A program made the position numbers and the translations under genes. DNA of 64,000 nucleotides from Erythrobacter fulvus (lineage in GTDB: Bacteria; Pseudomonadota; Alphaproteobacteria; Sphingomonadales; Sphingomonadaceae): the NCBI RefSeq assembly GCF_028595285.1, contig NZ_JAQQXQ010000012.1, positions 21,425-85,424 on the forward strand, in the 5' to 3' direction. Shown here one piece after another: positions 8,477 through 17,556 of this stretch (position 1 is the stretch's first letter; each line of letters begins with the position of its first letter). Below the pieces are notes generated by a model that was not told where the DNA came from, made no database searches, and saw nothing but the letters and a program-made list of their open reading frames with translations.

Positions 8477-9246
8477 GCCTATCGCCTTCCCGGCTGGAAC
8501 GCTTCGCCCGGCATATCGTGCTGCCCGAAGTCGGCGGCGCAGGGCAGATGAAGCTGGCCCAGAGCCATGTCGCGATTATCGGTCTGGGCGGTATCGGGAG
8601 CCCGGCCCTGCAATATCTTGCGGCAAGCGGGATCGGCAAACTCACGCTCGTCGATGATGACGTGGTGGATGTTAGCAATCTCCAACGCCAGACGATCTTC
8701 ACCACCCGCGATGTGGGTTATGGCAAAGCGGTTTCGGCGCGCCGCTGGCTCGCCAATTTCGACGATTCGCTGACCGTCGACGTATCCGATACGCGCATCA
8801 CGCCGGATAATGCCGCGCGCCTGATCGGGGGCGCCGATCTGGTGCTCGACGGCACCGACAATTTCGCGACCCGCCTCGCCGTCTCGGACGCCTGTGTAGC
8901 GGCAAGGATCCCGCTGCTCTCCGCGGCCGTCGGACGTTTTCAAGGCCAAGTCGCGGCCTTCGCGGGACATCTTCCGAACGAGGCCTGCTACCGCTGCTTC
9001 GTGGGCGATGCCTTCGATGCCGAGGATTGCGACACCTGTGCGGATGACGGGATGCTGGGCGCCATGGCGGGCTGGGCCGGAAGCTTCGCCGCATTGCAGG
9101 CGGTGAGGGTGCTGCTTGCAGGAACGTCCGCGCTTGGCGATCCACAGTGGGGCCGCCTCCACATCCTCGACGGGCTGGCACCGGGTCTGCGCACCATCCG
9201 GGTCGCCAAGGACCCGACCTGTAAGACCTGCAGTTCAGCCGCCTAG
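8473..9246 (+). CDS. MoeB/ThiF family adenylyltransferase (E1-like)
   Basis: 257 residues. It has the nucleotide-binding loop IIGLGGIGSPALQYL (about residues 35-49), the acidic strand TLVDDDVVDVSNLQRQ, the GTDNFATR motif, and two zinc CxxC pairs (CYRC near 176 and CKTC at the end). Such enzymes adenylate the C-terminal Gly-Gly of ThiS- or MoaD-like sulfur carriers. No carrier gene lies next to it, so molybdopterin and thiamine use cannot be told apart. The start is ATG 8473 through the ATGA overlap. It converges with and overlaps the sirtuin by 12 bases. Confidence 0.88.
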   Translation: MSLSPSRLERFARHIVLPEVGGAGQMKLAQSHVAIIGLGGIGSPALQYLAASGIGKLTLVDDDVVDVSNLQRQTIFTTRDVGYGKAVSARRWLANFDDSLTVDVSDTRITPDNAARLIGGADLVLDGTDNFATRLAVSDACVAARIPLLSAAVGRFQGQVAAFAGHLPNEACYRCFVGDAFDAEDCDTCADDGMLGAMAGWAGSFAALQAVRVLLAGTSALGDPQWGRLHILDGLAPGLRTIRVAKDPTCKTCSSAA

Positions 9247-9936
9247 CAGCTCTTCCACCCAGCCCGGCACCACCGCGCTCGCCGGGCCGTGACGCGATTC
9301 GTGGAAGAAGCGCGAGCCTTCGCTGGGTTCGAGGTTGAGTTCGAGGCAATGCGCGCCCGCTGATCTCGCCTCCTGTACGAAGCCCGCCGCCGGATAGACC
9401 GCGCCCGAGGTGCCGATGGAAACGAACAGGTCACAAGTCTCGAGCGTCTGATAGATCCGGCCCATCTGATAGGGCATCTCGCCAAACCACACGACGTCAG
9501 GGCGCAATGTCGGCGCGCGGCAGACCGGGCAAGGTGGACGGTCGATCATGGTCGCGAGCCACGGGGACCGGGTCTCGCACGAAGTGCATAGCGCCGACTT
9601 CAGCTCGCCATGCATATGCAGCACCCTTGCCGAACCGCCGCGTTCGTGCAGATCATCGACATTCTGCGTCACCAGCAAAAGCTCGCCCCGGAATTCACGC
9701 TCAAGCCGTGCCAGCGCCGTATGCGCCGGGTTCGGAACGACATTCGCCAGCGCCTCGCGCCGCATGTCGTAGAAGCCCAGAACGAGGTCGGGATTGCGCG
9801 CAAATCCTTCGGGCGTCGCGACATCCTCGACCCGGTGCTGTTCCCACAGCCCGCCTGCCGCGCGGAAGGTGTCGATCCCGCTTTCGGCGGAAATCCCGGC
9901 TCCGGTAAGGATGACGATGCGTTCGAACTCTGCCAT
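9235..9936 (-). CDS. cobB: NAD-dependent protein deacylase, class III sirtuin
   Basis: 233 residues. The Rossmann loop is LTGAGISAESGIDTFR, the NAD site is TQNVDDLHERGG, and the catalytic His lies in HMHGELKS. A zinc module has CTSC and CPVC, followed by GTSGAVYP. The Tyr-x-x-Arg pair in FYDMRREAL is the class III marker associated with removal of succinyl and malonyl groups. The start is taken at ATG 9936; an ATG at 9951 would add five residues and leave fewer than 20 bases to the divergent dapB ATG. It acts in the cytoplasm. Confidence 0.93.
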   Translation of the reverse strand: MAEFERIVILTGAGISAESGIDTFRAAGGLWEQHRVEDVATPEGFARNPDLVLGFYDMRREALANVVPNPAHTALARLEREFRGELLLVTQNVDDLHERGGSARVLHMHGELKSALCTSCETRSPWLATMIDRPPCPVCRAPTLRPDVVWFGEMPYQMGRIYQTLETCDLFVSIGTSGAVYPAAGFVQEARSAGAHCLELNLEPSEGSRFFHESRHGPASAVVPGWVEELLGG

Positions 9937-9970
9937 GACGCCTTCAAACATGATCGCAAGAGGCGTGGCA

Positions 9971-10705
9971 ATGGCACAGGTGAAGTTCGGAGTGATCGGG
10001 CACAAGGGGCGCATGGGACAGGCGCTCGAACAGGCGATCACCGAGGCAGGGCATGTGATGCAGATCGGTGTCGACGCGGGCGGAAATCTCGGGCCCCTGG
10101 CGAGCCAGTGCGATGTCCTGGTCGATTTCTCCGCACCCGACGCGCTTCCCGCCAACCTCGGCGCGGCGAAGGTGGCGGGCAAGCCGATCGTGGTCGGCAC
10201 CACGGGACTTGGCGAAGAGCATTTCGTCATGCTCGCGCAAGCCGCCAAGGCGGTGCCGGTGCTGCAATCGGGCAATTTCTCGCTCGGCGTGACGCTGATG
10301 GCACATCTGGTTCGCGAGGCTGCCGCGCGGCTGGGGCCGGAGTGGGATATAGAGGTGCTGGAAATGCATCACCGGATGAAGGTGGATGCGCCTTCCGGCA
10401 CCGCCAAATTGCTGGGCGAAGCCGCCGCTGCCGCGCGCGGGATCAAGCTGTCCGATGCGATGGACAGCGGGCGCCACGGCATGACCGGCGCCCGCCGCGA
10501 AGGCGCGATCGGCTTTGCCACGCTGCGCGGCGGCACGGTTGCGGGCGAACACAGCGTGATCTTTGCAGGGCCGGAAGAACGGCTGACGATCTCGCATTCG
10601 GCCGAAAACCGCATGATCTTCGCCCGCGGCGCGGTGAAGGCAGCCGAATGGCTGACCGGTCAACCGGCCGGGCGTTACACAATGAACGACGTGCTGGGCC
10701 TTTAA
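9971..10705 (+). CDS. dapB: 4-hydroxy-tetrahydrodipicolinate reductase
   Basis: 244 residues. Reduces 4-hydroxy-tetrahydrodipicolinate in the diaminopimelate/lysine pathway with NAD(P)H. It shows the cofactor loop GVIGHKGRMGQA, DVLVDFSAP, GTTGLGEEHF, and the active-site signature EMHHRMKVDAPSGTA with the catalytic histidines and lysine. The C-terminal FARGAVKAAEWL fits the family. ATG 9971 is preceded by AAGAGG; an ATG at 9950 would add seven residues. Followed by nth 11 bases later. dapE lies 3 kb downstream. Confidence 0.96.
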   Translation: MAQVKFGVIGHKGRMGQALEQAITEAGHVMQIGVDAGGNLGPLASQCDVLVDFSAPDALPANLGAAKVAGKPIVVGTTGLGEEHFVMLAQAAKAVPVLQSGNFSLGVTLMAHLVREAAARLGPEWDIEVLEMHHRMKVDAPSGTAKLLGEAAAAARGIKLSDAMDSGRHGMTGARREGAIGFATLRGGTVAGEHSVIFAGPEERLTISHSAENRMIFARGAVKAAEWLTGQPAGRYTMNDVLGL

Positions 10706-10716
10706 ACGGCGGTTCC

Positions 10717-11376
10717 ATGACCAAGGATCAGATCTTCGAATTCTTCAGGCGCCTTGCCGAGGACAACCCCGCGCCCGAGACCGAGCTGGAATACGGCAAT
10801 GCCTATCAGCTGGTGGTTGCCGTCGCGCTGTCGGCTCAGGCGACCGACGTGGGCGTCAACAAGGCGACCCGCGCGCTGTTCGCCAAGGTGAAAACCCCGC
10901 AGCAGATGATCAATCTGGGCGAGGAAGGCCTGAAAGAGCACATCAAGACGATCGGCCTGTTCAATTCCAAGGCCAAGAACGTCATCGCTCTCTCGCAGCT
11001 CCTGGTCGATGAATATGGCGGCGAGGTACCGGATAGCCGCGAGGAACTGGTCAAGCTCCCCGGCGTCGGGCGCAAAACCGCCAATGTCGTGCTCAACTGC
11101 TGGTTCGGGCAGGAAACCTTTGCGGTCGACACGCACATTTTCCGCGTCGGCAACCGCACTGGCCTCGCCAAGGGCAAGACCCCCGATCATGTCGAGGCCA
11201 AGCTGGAAAAACGCGTTCCGCAGCCTTTCCGGCTTCACGCGCATCACTGGCTGATCCTGCACGGGCGCTATGTCTGCAAGGCCCGCCAACCCGAATGCTG
11301 GCGCTGCAAAGTTCAGGACCTGTGCAGCTACCGCAAAAAGGTGCTACAAGAGCCGGGCAGGGGCAGACAAAACTAG
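10717..11376 (+). CDS. nth: Endonuclease III
   Basis: 219-residue DNA glycosylase/AP lyase for oxidised pyrimidines. The helix-hairpin-helix is LPGVGRKTANVVL with the catalytic lysine, the catalytic aspartate lies in FAVDTHIFRV, and the iron-sulfur loop has exact C-x6-C-x2-C-x5-C spacing (CKARQPECWRCKVQDLC). ATG 10717 follows dapB closely, suggesting cotranscription. It complements mutM elsewhere in the window. Nothing unusual. Confidence 0.97.
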   Translation: MTKDQIFEFFRRLAEDNPAPETELEYGNAYQLVVAVALSAQATDVGVNKATRALFAKVKTPQQMINLGEEGLKEHIKTIGLFNSKAKNVIALSQLLVDEYGGEVPDSREELVKLPGVGRKTANVVLNCWFGQETFAVDTHIFRVGNRTGLAKGKTPDHVEAKLEKRVPQPFRLHAHHWLILHGRYVCKARQPECWRCKVQDLCSYRKKVLQEPGRGRQN

Positions 11377-11418
11377 CGGCGCTGGCCGGTGGGTTGGCGT
11401 CGTTCGAAAGAGGATGCC

Positions 11419-11856
11419 ATGCCCATGCCTACACGTTTCCCGACTATCGCCGTTCCTTGCCTCGCGCTCTTCGCGCTCACGGTCGCCTGTGCGCCGGTCG
11501 ATCGCGACAAGGATGCAGACCCTACACTCGGCGCGCCTGCGGTCGAGATTCTGGGCGACGGGCAGAGCTGCATCAACCGCAGCCAGATCCGCCAGACGTT
11601 GGTGCGCAACGATCAGGTGATCGATTTCGAGATGCGCGGGGGCAAGGTCTATCGCAATGTTCTCACCAGCCCCTGCCCGGGCCTCGGCGTAGATCGCGCG
11701 ATCACCTACAACACCACCATCGACCAGTTGTGCAGCCCCGAGATCATTTACGTGCTGCAGAACTTCGGCGGCCGTCCGCAGCGCGGCGCAGCCTGCGGAC
11801 TGGGCAAGTTCGTACCGGTCAAATACGTGCGCGGAGATAAGGACGAGGAGGACTGA
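11419..11856 (+). CDS. Putative lipoprotein, DUF6491-like
   Basis: About 145 residues. The signal peptide ends in the lipobox LTVAC, so it is probably a lipid-anchored periplasmic protein. The mature part has four further cysteines (QSCIN, SPCPG, QLCSP, AACGL) and the pattern VIDFEMRGGKVYRNVL seen in DUF6491 proteins of Alphaproteobacteria. AGAGGA precedes ATG 11419; ATG 11425 is an alternative start. It converges with the symporter. Biochemical function is unknown. Confidence 0.8.
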   Translation: MPMPTRFPTIAVPCLALFALTVACAPVDRDKDADPTLGAPAVEILGDGQSCINRSQIRQTLVRNDQVIDFEMRGGKVYRNVLTSPCPGLGVDRAITYNTTIDQLCSPEIIYVLQNFGGRPQRGAACGLGKFVPVKYVRGDKDEED

Positions 11857-11862
11857 TCCTCG

Positions 11863-13119
11863 TCAAACGTCGTCCGCGCTGATCATCTCGGCGCGGTCGA
11901 GTTCGCCCGTCAGGCTCGCCACGGTAACCGCCACCGCAGCATCGCCGGTGATGTTGGTGGTGGTGCGCATCATGTCCATGATCCGGTCGATCCCGGCGAC
12001 AAGCGCAATCGTCTCCAGCGGGACGCCGACCGCGCCGAACACCAGCACCATCATGATCAGGCCCGCGCCGGGAATCCCCGCCGCGCCGATCGCGCCCAGC
12101 GTGCCGAGGATCGAAATGGTCAGATAATCGCCCCAGCTGAGCGCCACGCCGAAGGCCTGCGCGCCGAACAGTGTGGCCAGCCCGAGATACATCGCCGTGC
12201 CGTTCATGTTGATCGTCGCGCCCAAGCTAATGACGAAGCTCGCCACCGAATTGGACACACCGAGGTTCCGCTCGGCGCAGCGCAAAGTCACCGGCAAGGT
12301 AGCGTTCGAGCTGGCGGTTGAATAGCTCACCGCCATCGCATCGACGATCCCGCGGAAGAAATCGATCACCGGCAGGCGGGCGATCAGTTTGATCATGCCG
12401 GCATAAATCAGCGCGATGATGAGGAAGCAGCCGAGGTAATTCAGGAACACCAGCTGGCCGAGCGCCTTCAAGGCATCGATCCCGAGCGTCCCCGCCACCC
12501 ATGCCATCAGCGCAAAGACGCCGAAGGGGGTCAGCTCCATCACGATCATGGTGACTTTCTGCATCACCACGCTACCGCTTTCGAAGATTTTCAGAACCGG
12601 CTCACCCTCTTCCTTCGCCATGAGGATGCCGATACCGATCAGCAGCGAAAAGACGATCAGCGGCAGAACGTTGACGTCGGCCATCACCTGCACCGGGCTG
12701 GACGGCACCACTTCGAGGATCATCTGTTCGAAGCTTTGCGCGGTCGCCTGCCGTTCCTGTGCGCGTTCGAGCGCGCTCTGATCGAGCGTCATGCTCGCGC
12801 CGTCGATCCCTGCCCCCGGCTGCGCGAAAGTGCCGATCGCAAGGCCGAGCCACACCGCCATCTGCCCGGTCACCACGAACAGCAGCATCGCCCGCCAGCC
12901 GACGCTGCCGAGCTTTCTAAGATCGCCAATGCTGGCCACGCCCGCGACAAGGCTGAAGAAGATCAGCGGCACCACCAGCATCTTGATGAAGGCGATGAAA
13001 ATATCGCCGATGATCTTGATGCTTGCTGCACCCGGCCCCCAGAAATAGCCGACCAGAATGCCGAGAACGAGCGCAGCGATAACGCGCTGCCACAAGGGGA
13101 TGCCGAACCAGGTCTTCAA
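11863..13119 (-). CDS. Dicarboxylate/amino acid:cation symporter (DAACS)
   Basis: 418-residue sodium- or proton-coupled carrier of the inner membrane (GltP/DctA type) with multiple helices. Diagnostic motifs are the serine-rich loop STASSNATLP, INMNGTAMY, GIPGAGLIMM and the substrate/sodium site DRIMDMMRTTTNITGD near the C-terminus. The start is read as TTG 13119, four bases after the dapE stop, with GGAAGG upstream; no ATG fits without running deep into dapE. Cotranscription with dapE suggests a link to acidic amino acids or dicarboxylates, but substrate is not proven. Confidence 0.92.
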   Translation of the reverse strand: MKTWFGIPLWQRVIAALVLGILVGYFWGPGAASIKIIGDIFIAFIKMLVVPLIFFSLVAGVASIGDLRKLGSVGWRAMLLFVVTGQMAVWLGLAIGTFAQPGAGIDGASMTLDQSALERAQERQATAQSFEQMILEVVPSSPVQVMADVNVLPLIVFSLLIGIGILMAKEEGEPVLKIFESGSVVMQKVTMIVMELTPFGVFALMAWVAGTLGIDALKALGQLVFLNYLGCFLIIALIYAGMIKLIARLPVIDFFRGIVDAMAVSYSTASSNATLPVTLRCAERNLGVSNSVASFVISLGATINMNGTAMYLGLATLFGAQAFGVALSWGDYLTISILGTLGAIGAAGIPGAGLIMMVLVFGAVGVPLETIALVAGIDRIMDMMRTTTNITGDAAVAVTVASLTGELDRAEMISADDV

Positions 13120-13123
13120 GTGA

Positions 13124-14269
13124 CTATCCTTCCTCCAGCGCCAGTGCGGCGCGGGCGATACGGGCGTAGATACGGGCGAGCACGGCAAGGTCGGGGATCG
13201 CCACCGCCTCGTCGCGCTTGTGCATAGTGGCGTTGCAAAGGCCGAATTCGATCACCGGACAGACGGCGCGCAGGAACCGCGCATCGGACGTGCCGCCGCT
13301 GGTGGAAAGTTCGGGCGTCACACCGGTTTCGGCCTCCACCGCCTTGCTGACCAGCGCGGAAAACGCACCGGGTTCGGTCAGGAAGGGTTCGCCCGAAATG
13401 ATCGGGCGCGCCTTGCCGCCGTGCTTTTCGGCAATCGCCATGACACGATCGGACAGGCTCTTGCCGCTATGCAGGTCGTTGAAGCGGATCGAGATACGCG
13501 CCTGTCCCAGCGCCGGGATCACATTGTGCGCGCGGTTGCCGACGTTGATGTCGGTAATCTCGAGATTCGAGGGCTGGAACCAGTCGGTGCCCGTGTCGAG
13601 CACCAACGCGTCCAGTTCCGCAAGGATCGCCACCAGCCGGGGCAGCGGATTATCGGCAAGATGCGGATAGGCGACGTGGCCCTGCGTGCCTTCAGCGTCG
13701 ATGAAGATGTTGACCGATCCGCGCCGCCCGATCTTCACCATGTCGCCAAGCCGGTGAACGCTGGTGGGCTCGCCGACAAGGCACAGGTCGGGCCGGATGC
13801 CCTCGGCTGCCATGTAATCGATCAGTGCGCGGGTGCCGTGGAGCGCGGGGCCTTCCTCGTCGCCGGTGATGATGAAGCTGATCGTCCCCGCCTCGGCAGG
13901 CACTTCGGCCACCGCGGCAACCATTGCGGCGATCGCGCCCTTCATGTCGACCGCGCCGCGCCCGTGAAGCAGTTCGCCGCGTACTTGCGGTTCGAAGGGG
14001 TCGCTCGCCCAGCCCTCGCCCGGCGGCACCACGTCGAGGTGACCGGCGAAAGCGAAATGGCGGGAACCTTCGGGGCCGGGCCGGATCGCCAGCAGGTTCT
14101 CGACCGGGGCCTCGTCGCTGCCTTCTGCCCCTTCGCCGCGGGTAAAGCGGTGGACCGCAAAGCCAAGCGGTGTCAGCATCGCTTCCAGTTCGTCGAACAC
14201 TGCGCCGGTAGCCGGTGTGATACTCGGCGCGGCAATCAGGCGCTTGGCAAGGTCGAGAACGTGGCTCAT
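13124..14269 (-). CDS. dapE: Succinyl-diaminopimelate desuccinylase
   Basis: 381-residue M20 metallohydrolase releasing LL-diaminopimelate from its N-succinyl form in lysine and cell wall synthesis. Metal ligands are seen in FAGHLDVVPPGEGW, GRGAVDMKGAIAA, ITGDEEGPA, and GEPTS. The last ligand region is CNATMHKRDEAV. The dimerisation domain sits in the middle (about 180-290). The start at ATG 14269 is divergent from the cupin ATG, with only 30 bases between them. dapB is in the same window but not the same operon. Confidence 0.96.
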   Translation of the reverse strand: MSHVLDLAKRLIAAPSITPATGAVFDELEAMLTPLGFAVHRFTRGEGAEGSDEAPVENLLAIRPGPEGSRHFAFAGHLDVVPPGEGWASDPFEPQVRGELLHGRGAVDMKGAIAAMVAAVAEVPAEAGTISFIITGDEEGPALHGTRALIDYMAAEGIRPDLCLVGEPTSVHRLGDMVKIGRRGSVNIFIDAEGTQGHVAYPHLADNPLPRLVAILAELDALVLDTGTDWFQPSNLEITDINVGNRAHNVIPALGQARISIRFNDLHSGKSLSDRVMAIAEKHGGKARPIISGEPFLTEPGAFSALVSKAVEAETGVTPELSTSGGTSDARFLRAVCPVIEFGLCNATMHKRDEAVAIPDLAVLARIYARIARAALALEEG

Positions 14270-14299
14270 TGCTGCATCGCCTAGCAGGAGTCCGCAAGA

Positions 14300-14767
14300 A
14301 TGCCCAAGCTCGAACTTGACGCGATCCCACAGACCAATGCGACAGGCTATCCGCCGCCCTTCGATGCCGCCGTGCAGGGCCGCTGGTATCGCCGCCTCGC
14401 GCCGGCGGCGGGGCTGACGTTGATGGGGGCAAGCCACGTGACCTTGGCGCCTGGAGCCTTCTCCTCTCAGCGTCACTGGCACAGGGTACAGGACGAACTG
14501 GTGGTGATGATCGCCGGTCAAGCGGTGCTGATCGACGATCAGGGTGAAACGCCTGTCGGGGCGGGGGATGTGCTCGCCTTCCCTGCGGGCGAGGCCAATG
14601 GACACCATCTGCATAACCGCTCGGATAGCCCATGCACCTTCGTCGCGATCAGTGCCGGCAGACGCGAGGCCGACAGCGGCGAATATTCCGATATCGACAT
14701 GGTTTTCGGCCCCGATGGCTATGCCCGCAAGGATGGCACCCCCTACGAAAGCGCGCGGCTGCCGTGA
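14300..14767 (+). CDS. Cupin domain protein
   Basis: 155-residue single-domain cupin. The first motif includes SSQRHWHRVQDELVVMIAGQ with two histidines and a glutamate as likely metal ligands; the second runs through GDVLAFPAGEANGHHLHN. CAGGAG precedes the ATG. It overlaps the following LysE-type gene as GTGA, so both are probably made together. Substrate is unknown; similar proteins bind small acids, sugars or iron. Confidence 0.88.
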   Translation: MPKLELDAIPQTNATGYPPPFDAAVQGRWYRRLAPAAGLTLMGASHVTLAPGAFSSQRHWHRVQDELVVMIAGQAVLIDDQGETPVGAGDVLAFPAGEANGHHLHNRSDSPCTFVAISAGRREADSGEYSDIDMVFGPDGYARKDGTPYESARLP

Positions 14768-15375
14768 TCGACATCGCCGGTTTTGCCCTTGCCGTGCTGC
14801 TGGTGGAGCTGACGCCCGGCCCCAACATGGCCTGGCTGGTGACTCTGACCCTGTCCGAAGGGCGGCGCGCGGGTCTCGGCGCGATCACCGGCATCGCGCT
14901 TGGCCTTGCCGCCAACGCCGCGCTGAGCGTGCTGGCGGCAAGCCTGATCCTCGCGCAGGACGGAGGTCTCGCACAAGGCGTATCGGTGCTGGCCGCGGCA
15001 ATGATGACATGGCTCGCCTGGGAAGCGTGGAGAGGTTCTGGCGAAAGCTCGCCGGCGGCCACGCCGCGTCAGTCTGGCCAGCGTCATGCACTGGCCGGGT
15101 TCGTCATCAATCTGCTGAACCCCAAAGCCGCGCTATTCTTTATTACCGTGATGCCGCAGTTCATTCCCGACGGACGGCCCAGCTTCGTTCAGGGGCTGGC
15201 GATGGCGGCAACCAGCGTCATCATCGCCACATCGATCCACCTCGCGCTGGTGCTGGGGGCAGAGCGGGTGCGCGGGGTATTGATGGCGGAAAGCCGCGCG
15301 CGGATAGTGCGACGCGTTCTGGCAATTGCGATGCTGGGGGTCGCCGCGTGGTTTCTGGCGAAAGCCTTTGCCTAG
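14764..15375 (+). CDS. LysE/RhtB family exporter
   Basis: 203-residue inner-membrane amino acid exporter family protein with about six hydrophobic segments. The family signature is LVELTPGPNMAWLVTL at residues 11-26, and NLLNPKAALFFITVMPQF is the conserved central motif. The start is GTG 14764, overlapping the cupin stop (GTGA). It likely extrudes an amino acid or small metabolite related to the cupin's job; substrate cannot be read from sequence. Confidence 0.9.
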   Translation: MIDIAGFALAVLLVELTPGPNMAWLVTLTLSEGRRAGLGAITGIALGLAANAALSVLAASLILAQDGGLAQGVSVLAAAMMTWLAWEAWRGSGESSPAATPRQSGQRHALAGFVINLLNPKAALFFITVMPQFIPDGRPSFVQGLAMAATSVIIATSIHLALVLGAERVRGVLMAESRARIVRRVLAIAMLGVAAWFLAKAFA

Positions 15376-16287
15376 CTAGCGGCGCCGTTCCTCGACCTTC
15401 AGCGGCCCGGGCGCAAAAGCGCTTTCGAGCAGTTCGGCGATGCGGATGCCTGCCTGCTGCACCCGCCGCTTCGCGATCGGCACCCCGCGCACGATGTCTT
15501 CCTGCGTCAACGCGGTCTTCATCGGAAGCTCGCCATCGCAGGGCGTGTCGGTATCGAAGGCGGACGGATAGACGAAGCTGCGCGCGATTTCCCAGCTTTC
15601 CCGGCCCCAGTCGGCCGCTGTTCCGCCGCCGAATTCGGCACGCTCCGCCGCAGAATAGCGCCGAACGACCGGATCAGTCGGATCGCTGATCGCACGCTCG
15701 GCCAGCGGGCCGTCCCAGATCCAGTGCAGGTTGAGGCTGGGGATGATGCCGTAATCGGCCTCGCGGTCATTGCCGCCGCGATCCTCGTTGTCGCCCGAAT
15801 GCAGCGGCATGTGCACGTCGCCTGCAAAGTGAACCATGAAGGCCAGCGCCTCCAGCCGAACCGGATCAGGCAGGCTTTCGTCGGCAAGAATGCGGTGCGC
15901 GCGCTCGATCTGCGCGGTGACGCAATTGCCGCCGGCGCAATTGGCACGCGGATTGAACGCCTGACAGATCGGCGCGGTGCGATAATGCCATGCGGCGGTG
16001 TAGCCCCAGCGCCACCCCTCGCGCCGCACGCAATCGGGCCACACCGCAGCGTCCTGCAAGGTACGCAGCGGACATTCAGGCGTGCCCAACGCCTTTTCGG
16101 AGCGTAGCAGGCGGCGGATCTTGGCGCGCACTTCGGGCGAGACATTGGCCTCGGCGATCTCGGCGGTCTTGCCATGTGCATAAAAGCCCCAAGCCTGCGC
16201 GGGCGAAGACGTCAGCAGCAGCGCGGCGAGGCCCGCCAGCAACGCTGCAAGGTTCACACGGCCACTTCGTATTGTTCGATTACCCAT
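15376..16287 (-). CDS. S1/P1 nuclease family protein, exported
   Basis: About 303 residues. The signal peptide ends SSPAQA before a mature N-terminal Trp (WGFYAHG), matching S1/P1 nucleases where the N-terminal Trp and several His/Asp residues bind three zinc ions. Other ligand motifs are AAWHYR, MVHFAGDVHMPLH, DRGGN and NLHWIWDG. It would be a periplasmic or secreted single-strand nuclease/3'-nucleotidase. ATG 16287 gives a basic n-region but overlaps the GST gene by 34 bases. The alternative GTG 16257 overlaps its stop as GTGA and lacks that charge. Confidence 0.9.
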   Translation of the reverse strand: MGNRTIRSGRVNLAALLAGLAALLLTSSPAQAWGFYAHGKTAEIAEANVSPEVRAKIRRLLRSEKALGTPECPLRTLQDAAVWPDCVRREGWRWGYTAAWHYRTAPICQAFNPRANCAGGNCVTAQIERAHRILADESLPDPVRLEALAFMVHFAGDVHMPLHSGDNEDRGGNDREADYGIIPSLNLHWIWDGPLAERAISDPTDPVVRRYSAAERAEFGGGTAADWGRESWEIARSFVYPSAFDTDTPCDGELPMKTALTQEDIVRGVPIAKRRVQQAGIRIAELLESAFAPGPLKVEERRR

Positions 16288-16916
16288 TGCTCTTCCTCGG
16301 CCGCACCAGTCCATTCGCGCATCCATTCATGCTCGGTGATCGCGTCCATATATGCCTCGGCGAATCCGGGCACGCCGATGCCATAGGTGACGAAGCGCGT
16401 TACCACCGGGGCATAGAAGATATCGGCCGCGCCAAAGGTTCCGAACAGGTAAGGCCCGCTATTGCCATGGCGCGCACGCGCTTCGGCCCAAAGGGTTAGG
16501 ATGCGCACGATATCGTGCTTCGTCTGATCGGAAACATCGGCCAGTTGCACGCGGCGGCGGATGTTCATCGGCATTTCCTTGCGCAGCGACTGATAGCCCG
16601 AATGCATTTCGGCCACCATTGCCCGCGCCATCGCGCGCGCAGCCTCGTTCTTCGGCCAGAAGCGGTCACGTCCGACCTTGTCGGCGAGATATTCCATGAT
16701 CGCGAGGCTGTCCCACACCACCGCCTCGCCGTCCCACAGGATCGGCACCTTGCCGCTGGAGGGCTGCACCTCGCCCATGTCGTGCTTCAGCCGGTCCCAT
16801 TCCTCGCCCATGATCGGCACGGTCAGTTCGTCGAAATGCAGGCCTGACTGCTTGACCGCGAGCCAGCCGCGCAACGACCAGCTCGAATAGTTCTTGTTGC
16901 CGATGATGAGTTTCAT
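16254..16916 (-). CDS. Glutathione S-transferase family protein
   Basis: 220 residues. The thioredoxin-like N-terminal domain begins [19 protein letters not shown] with the Ser-rich active-site loop, then [19 protein letters not shown] as the cis-Pro and glutathione-binding segment. The C-terminal half is helical (from about residue 90). It would conjugate or reduce glutathione-linked substrates in the cytoplasm. It is translationally linked to the downstream nuclease gene. Substrate is unknown. Confidence 0.92.
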   Translation of the reverse strand: MKLIIGNKNYSSWSLRGWLAVKQSGLHFDELTVPIMGEEWDRLKHDMGEVQPSSGKVPILWDGEAVVWDSLAIMEYLADKVGRDRFWPKNEAARAMARAMVAEMHSGYQSLRKEMPMNIRRRVQLADVSDQTKHDIVRILTLWAEARARHGNSGPYLFGTFGAADIFYAPVVTRFVTYGIGVPGFAEAYMDAITEHEWMREWTGAAEEEQWVIEQYEVAV

Positions 16917-17029
16917 TGCGTCTCCGCTCCACCTTGCGCGACGTGATGTGCCACGCCCTAGGCATTCAGGCTTTGGCTGTCGAGCGCGAGCAAGCTAAGG
17001 CGGGACGATTCCCGCGGAGTATCCATGCG

Positions 17030-17449
17030 ATGAGCCTGCCCCCCTTCCACCTCGCCTTTCCGGTCAACGATCTTGCCGCCGCCCGCGCCTTCTATGGTAA
17101 GGCGATGGGCTGCGCCGAGGGACGATCTTGCGAAGAATGGATCGATTTCGATTTCCACGGCCACCAGATCGTCGCCCACCTCGCGGCCGGGCAGGCCGGT
17201 GACCGGGCGAGCAACCATGTCGACGGACACGGCGTGCCGGTGCCGCATTTCGGGCTGGTGCTGTCGATGCAGGAATGGGAGGCGCTGGCCGAAAGGCTGC
17301 GCGCGGCAGGCACAGAGTTCGTGATCGAGCCGACTATCCGCTTCAAGGGCCAGCCGGGCGAACAGGCGACGATGTTCCTGCGCGATCCGTCCGGCAATGC
17401 GCTCGAATTCAAGGCGTTTGCCGATATCGGGCAGCTCTTCGCACGTTGA
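17030..17449 (+). CDS. VOC/glyoxalase superfamily protein
   Basis: 139 residues forming one vicinal-oxygen-chelate module. It shows [20 protein letters not shown] at the start, [12 protein letters not shown] in the middle, HFGLVLSM, and the closing [15 protein letters not shown]. The ATG at 17030 gives the family start. Members are dioxygenases, glyoxalases or resistance proteins; the specific substrate is not evident. It stands alone between GST and a hypothetical gene. Confidence 0.88.
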   Translation: MSLPPFHLAFPVNDLAAARAFYGKAMGCAEGRSCEEWIDFDFHGHQIVAHLAAGQAGDRASNHVDGHGVPVPHFGLVLSMQEWEALAERLRAAGTEFVIEPTIRFKGQPGEQATMFLRDPSGNALEFKAFADIGQLFAR

Positions 17450-17556
17450 AGCCTTGGCGCAAGCACTCGCGGCGAACAAGCGACGGCCTGCAGCCGCTTC
17501 GCCGTTAGTAAGCCCGGTTAACCCGAAATTAGTCATATTCGCCTATCCCATGCGTC

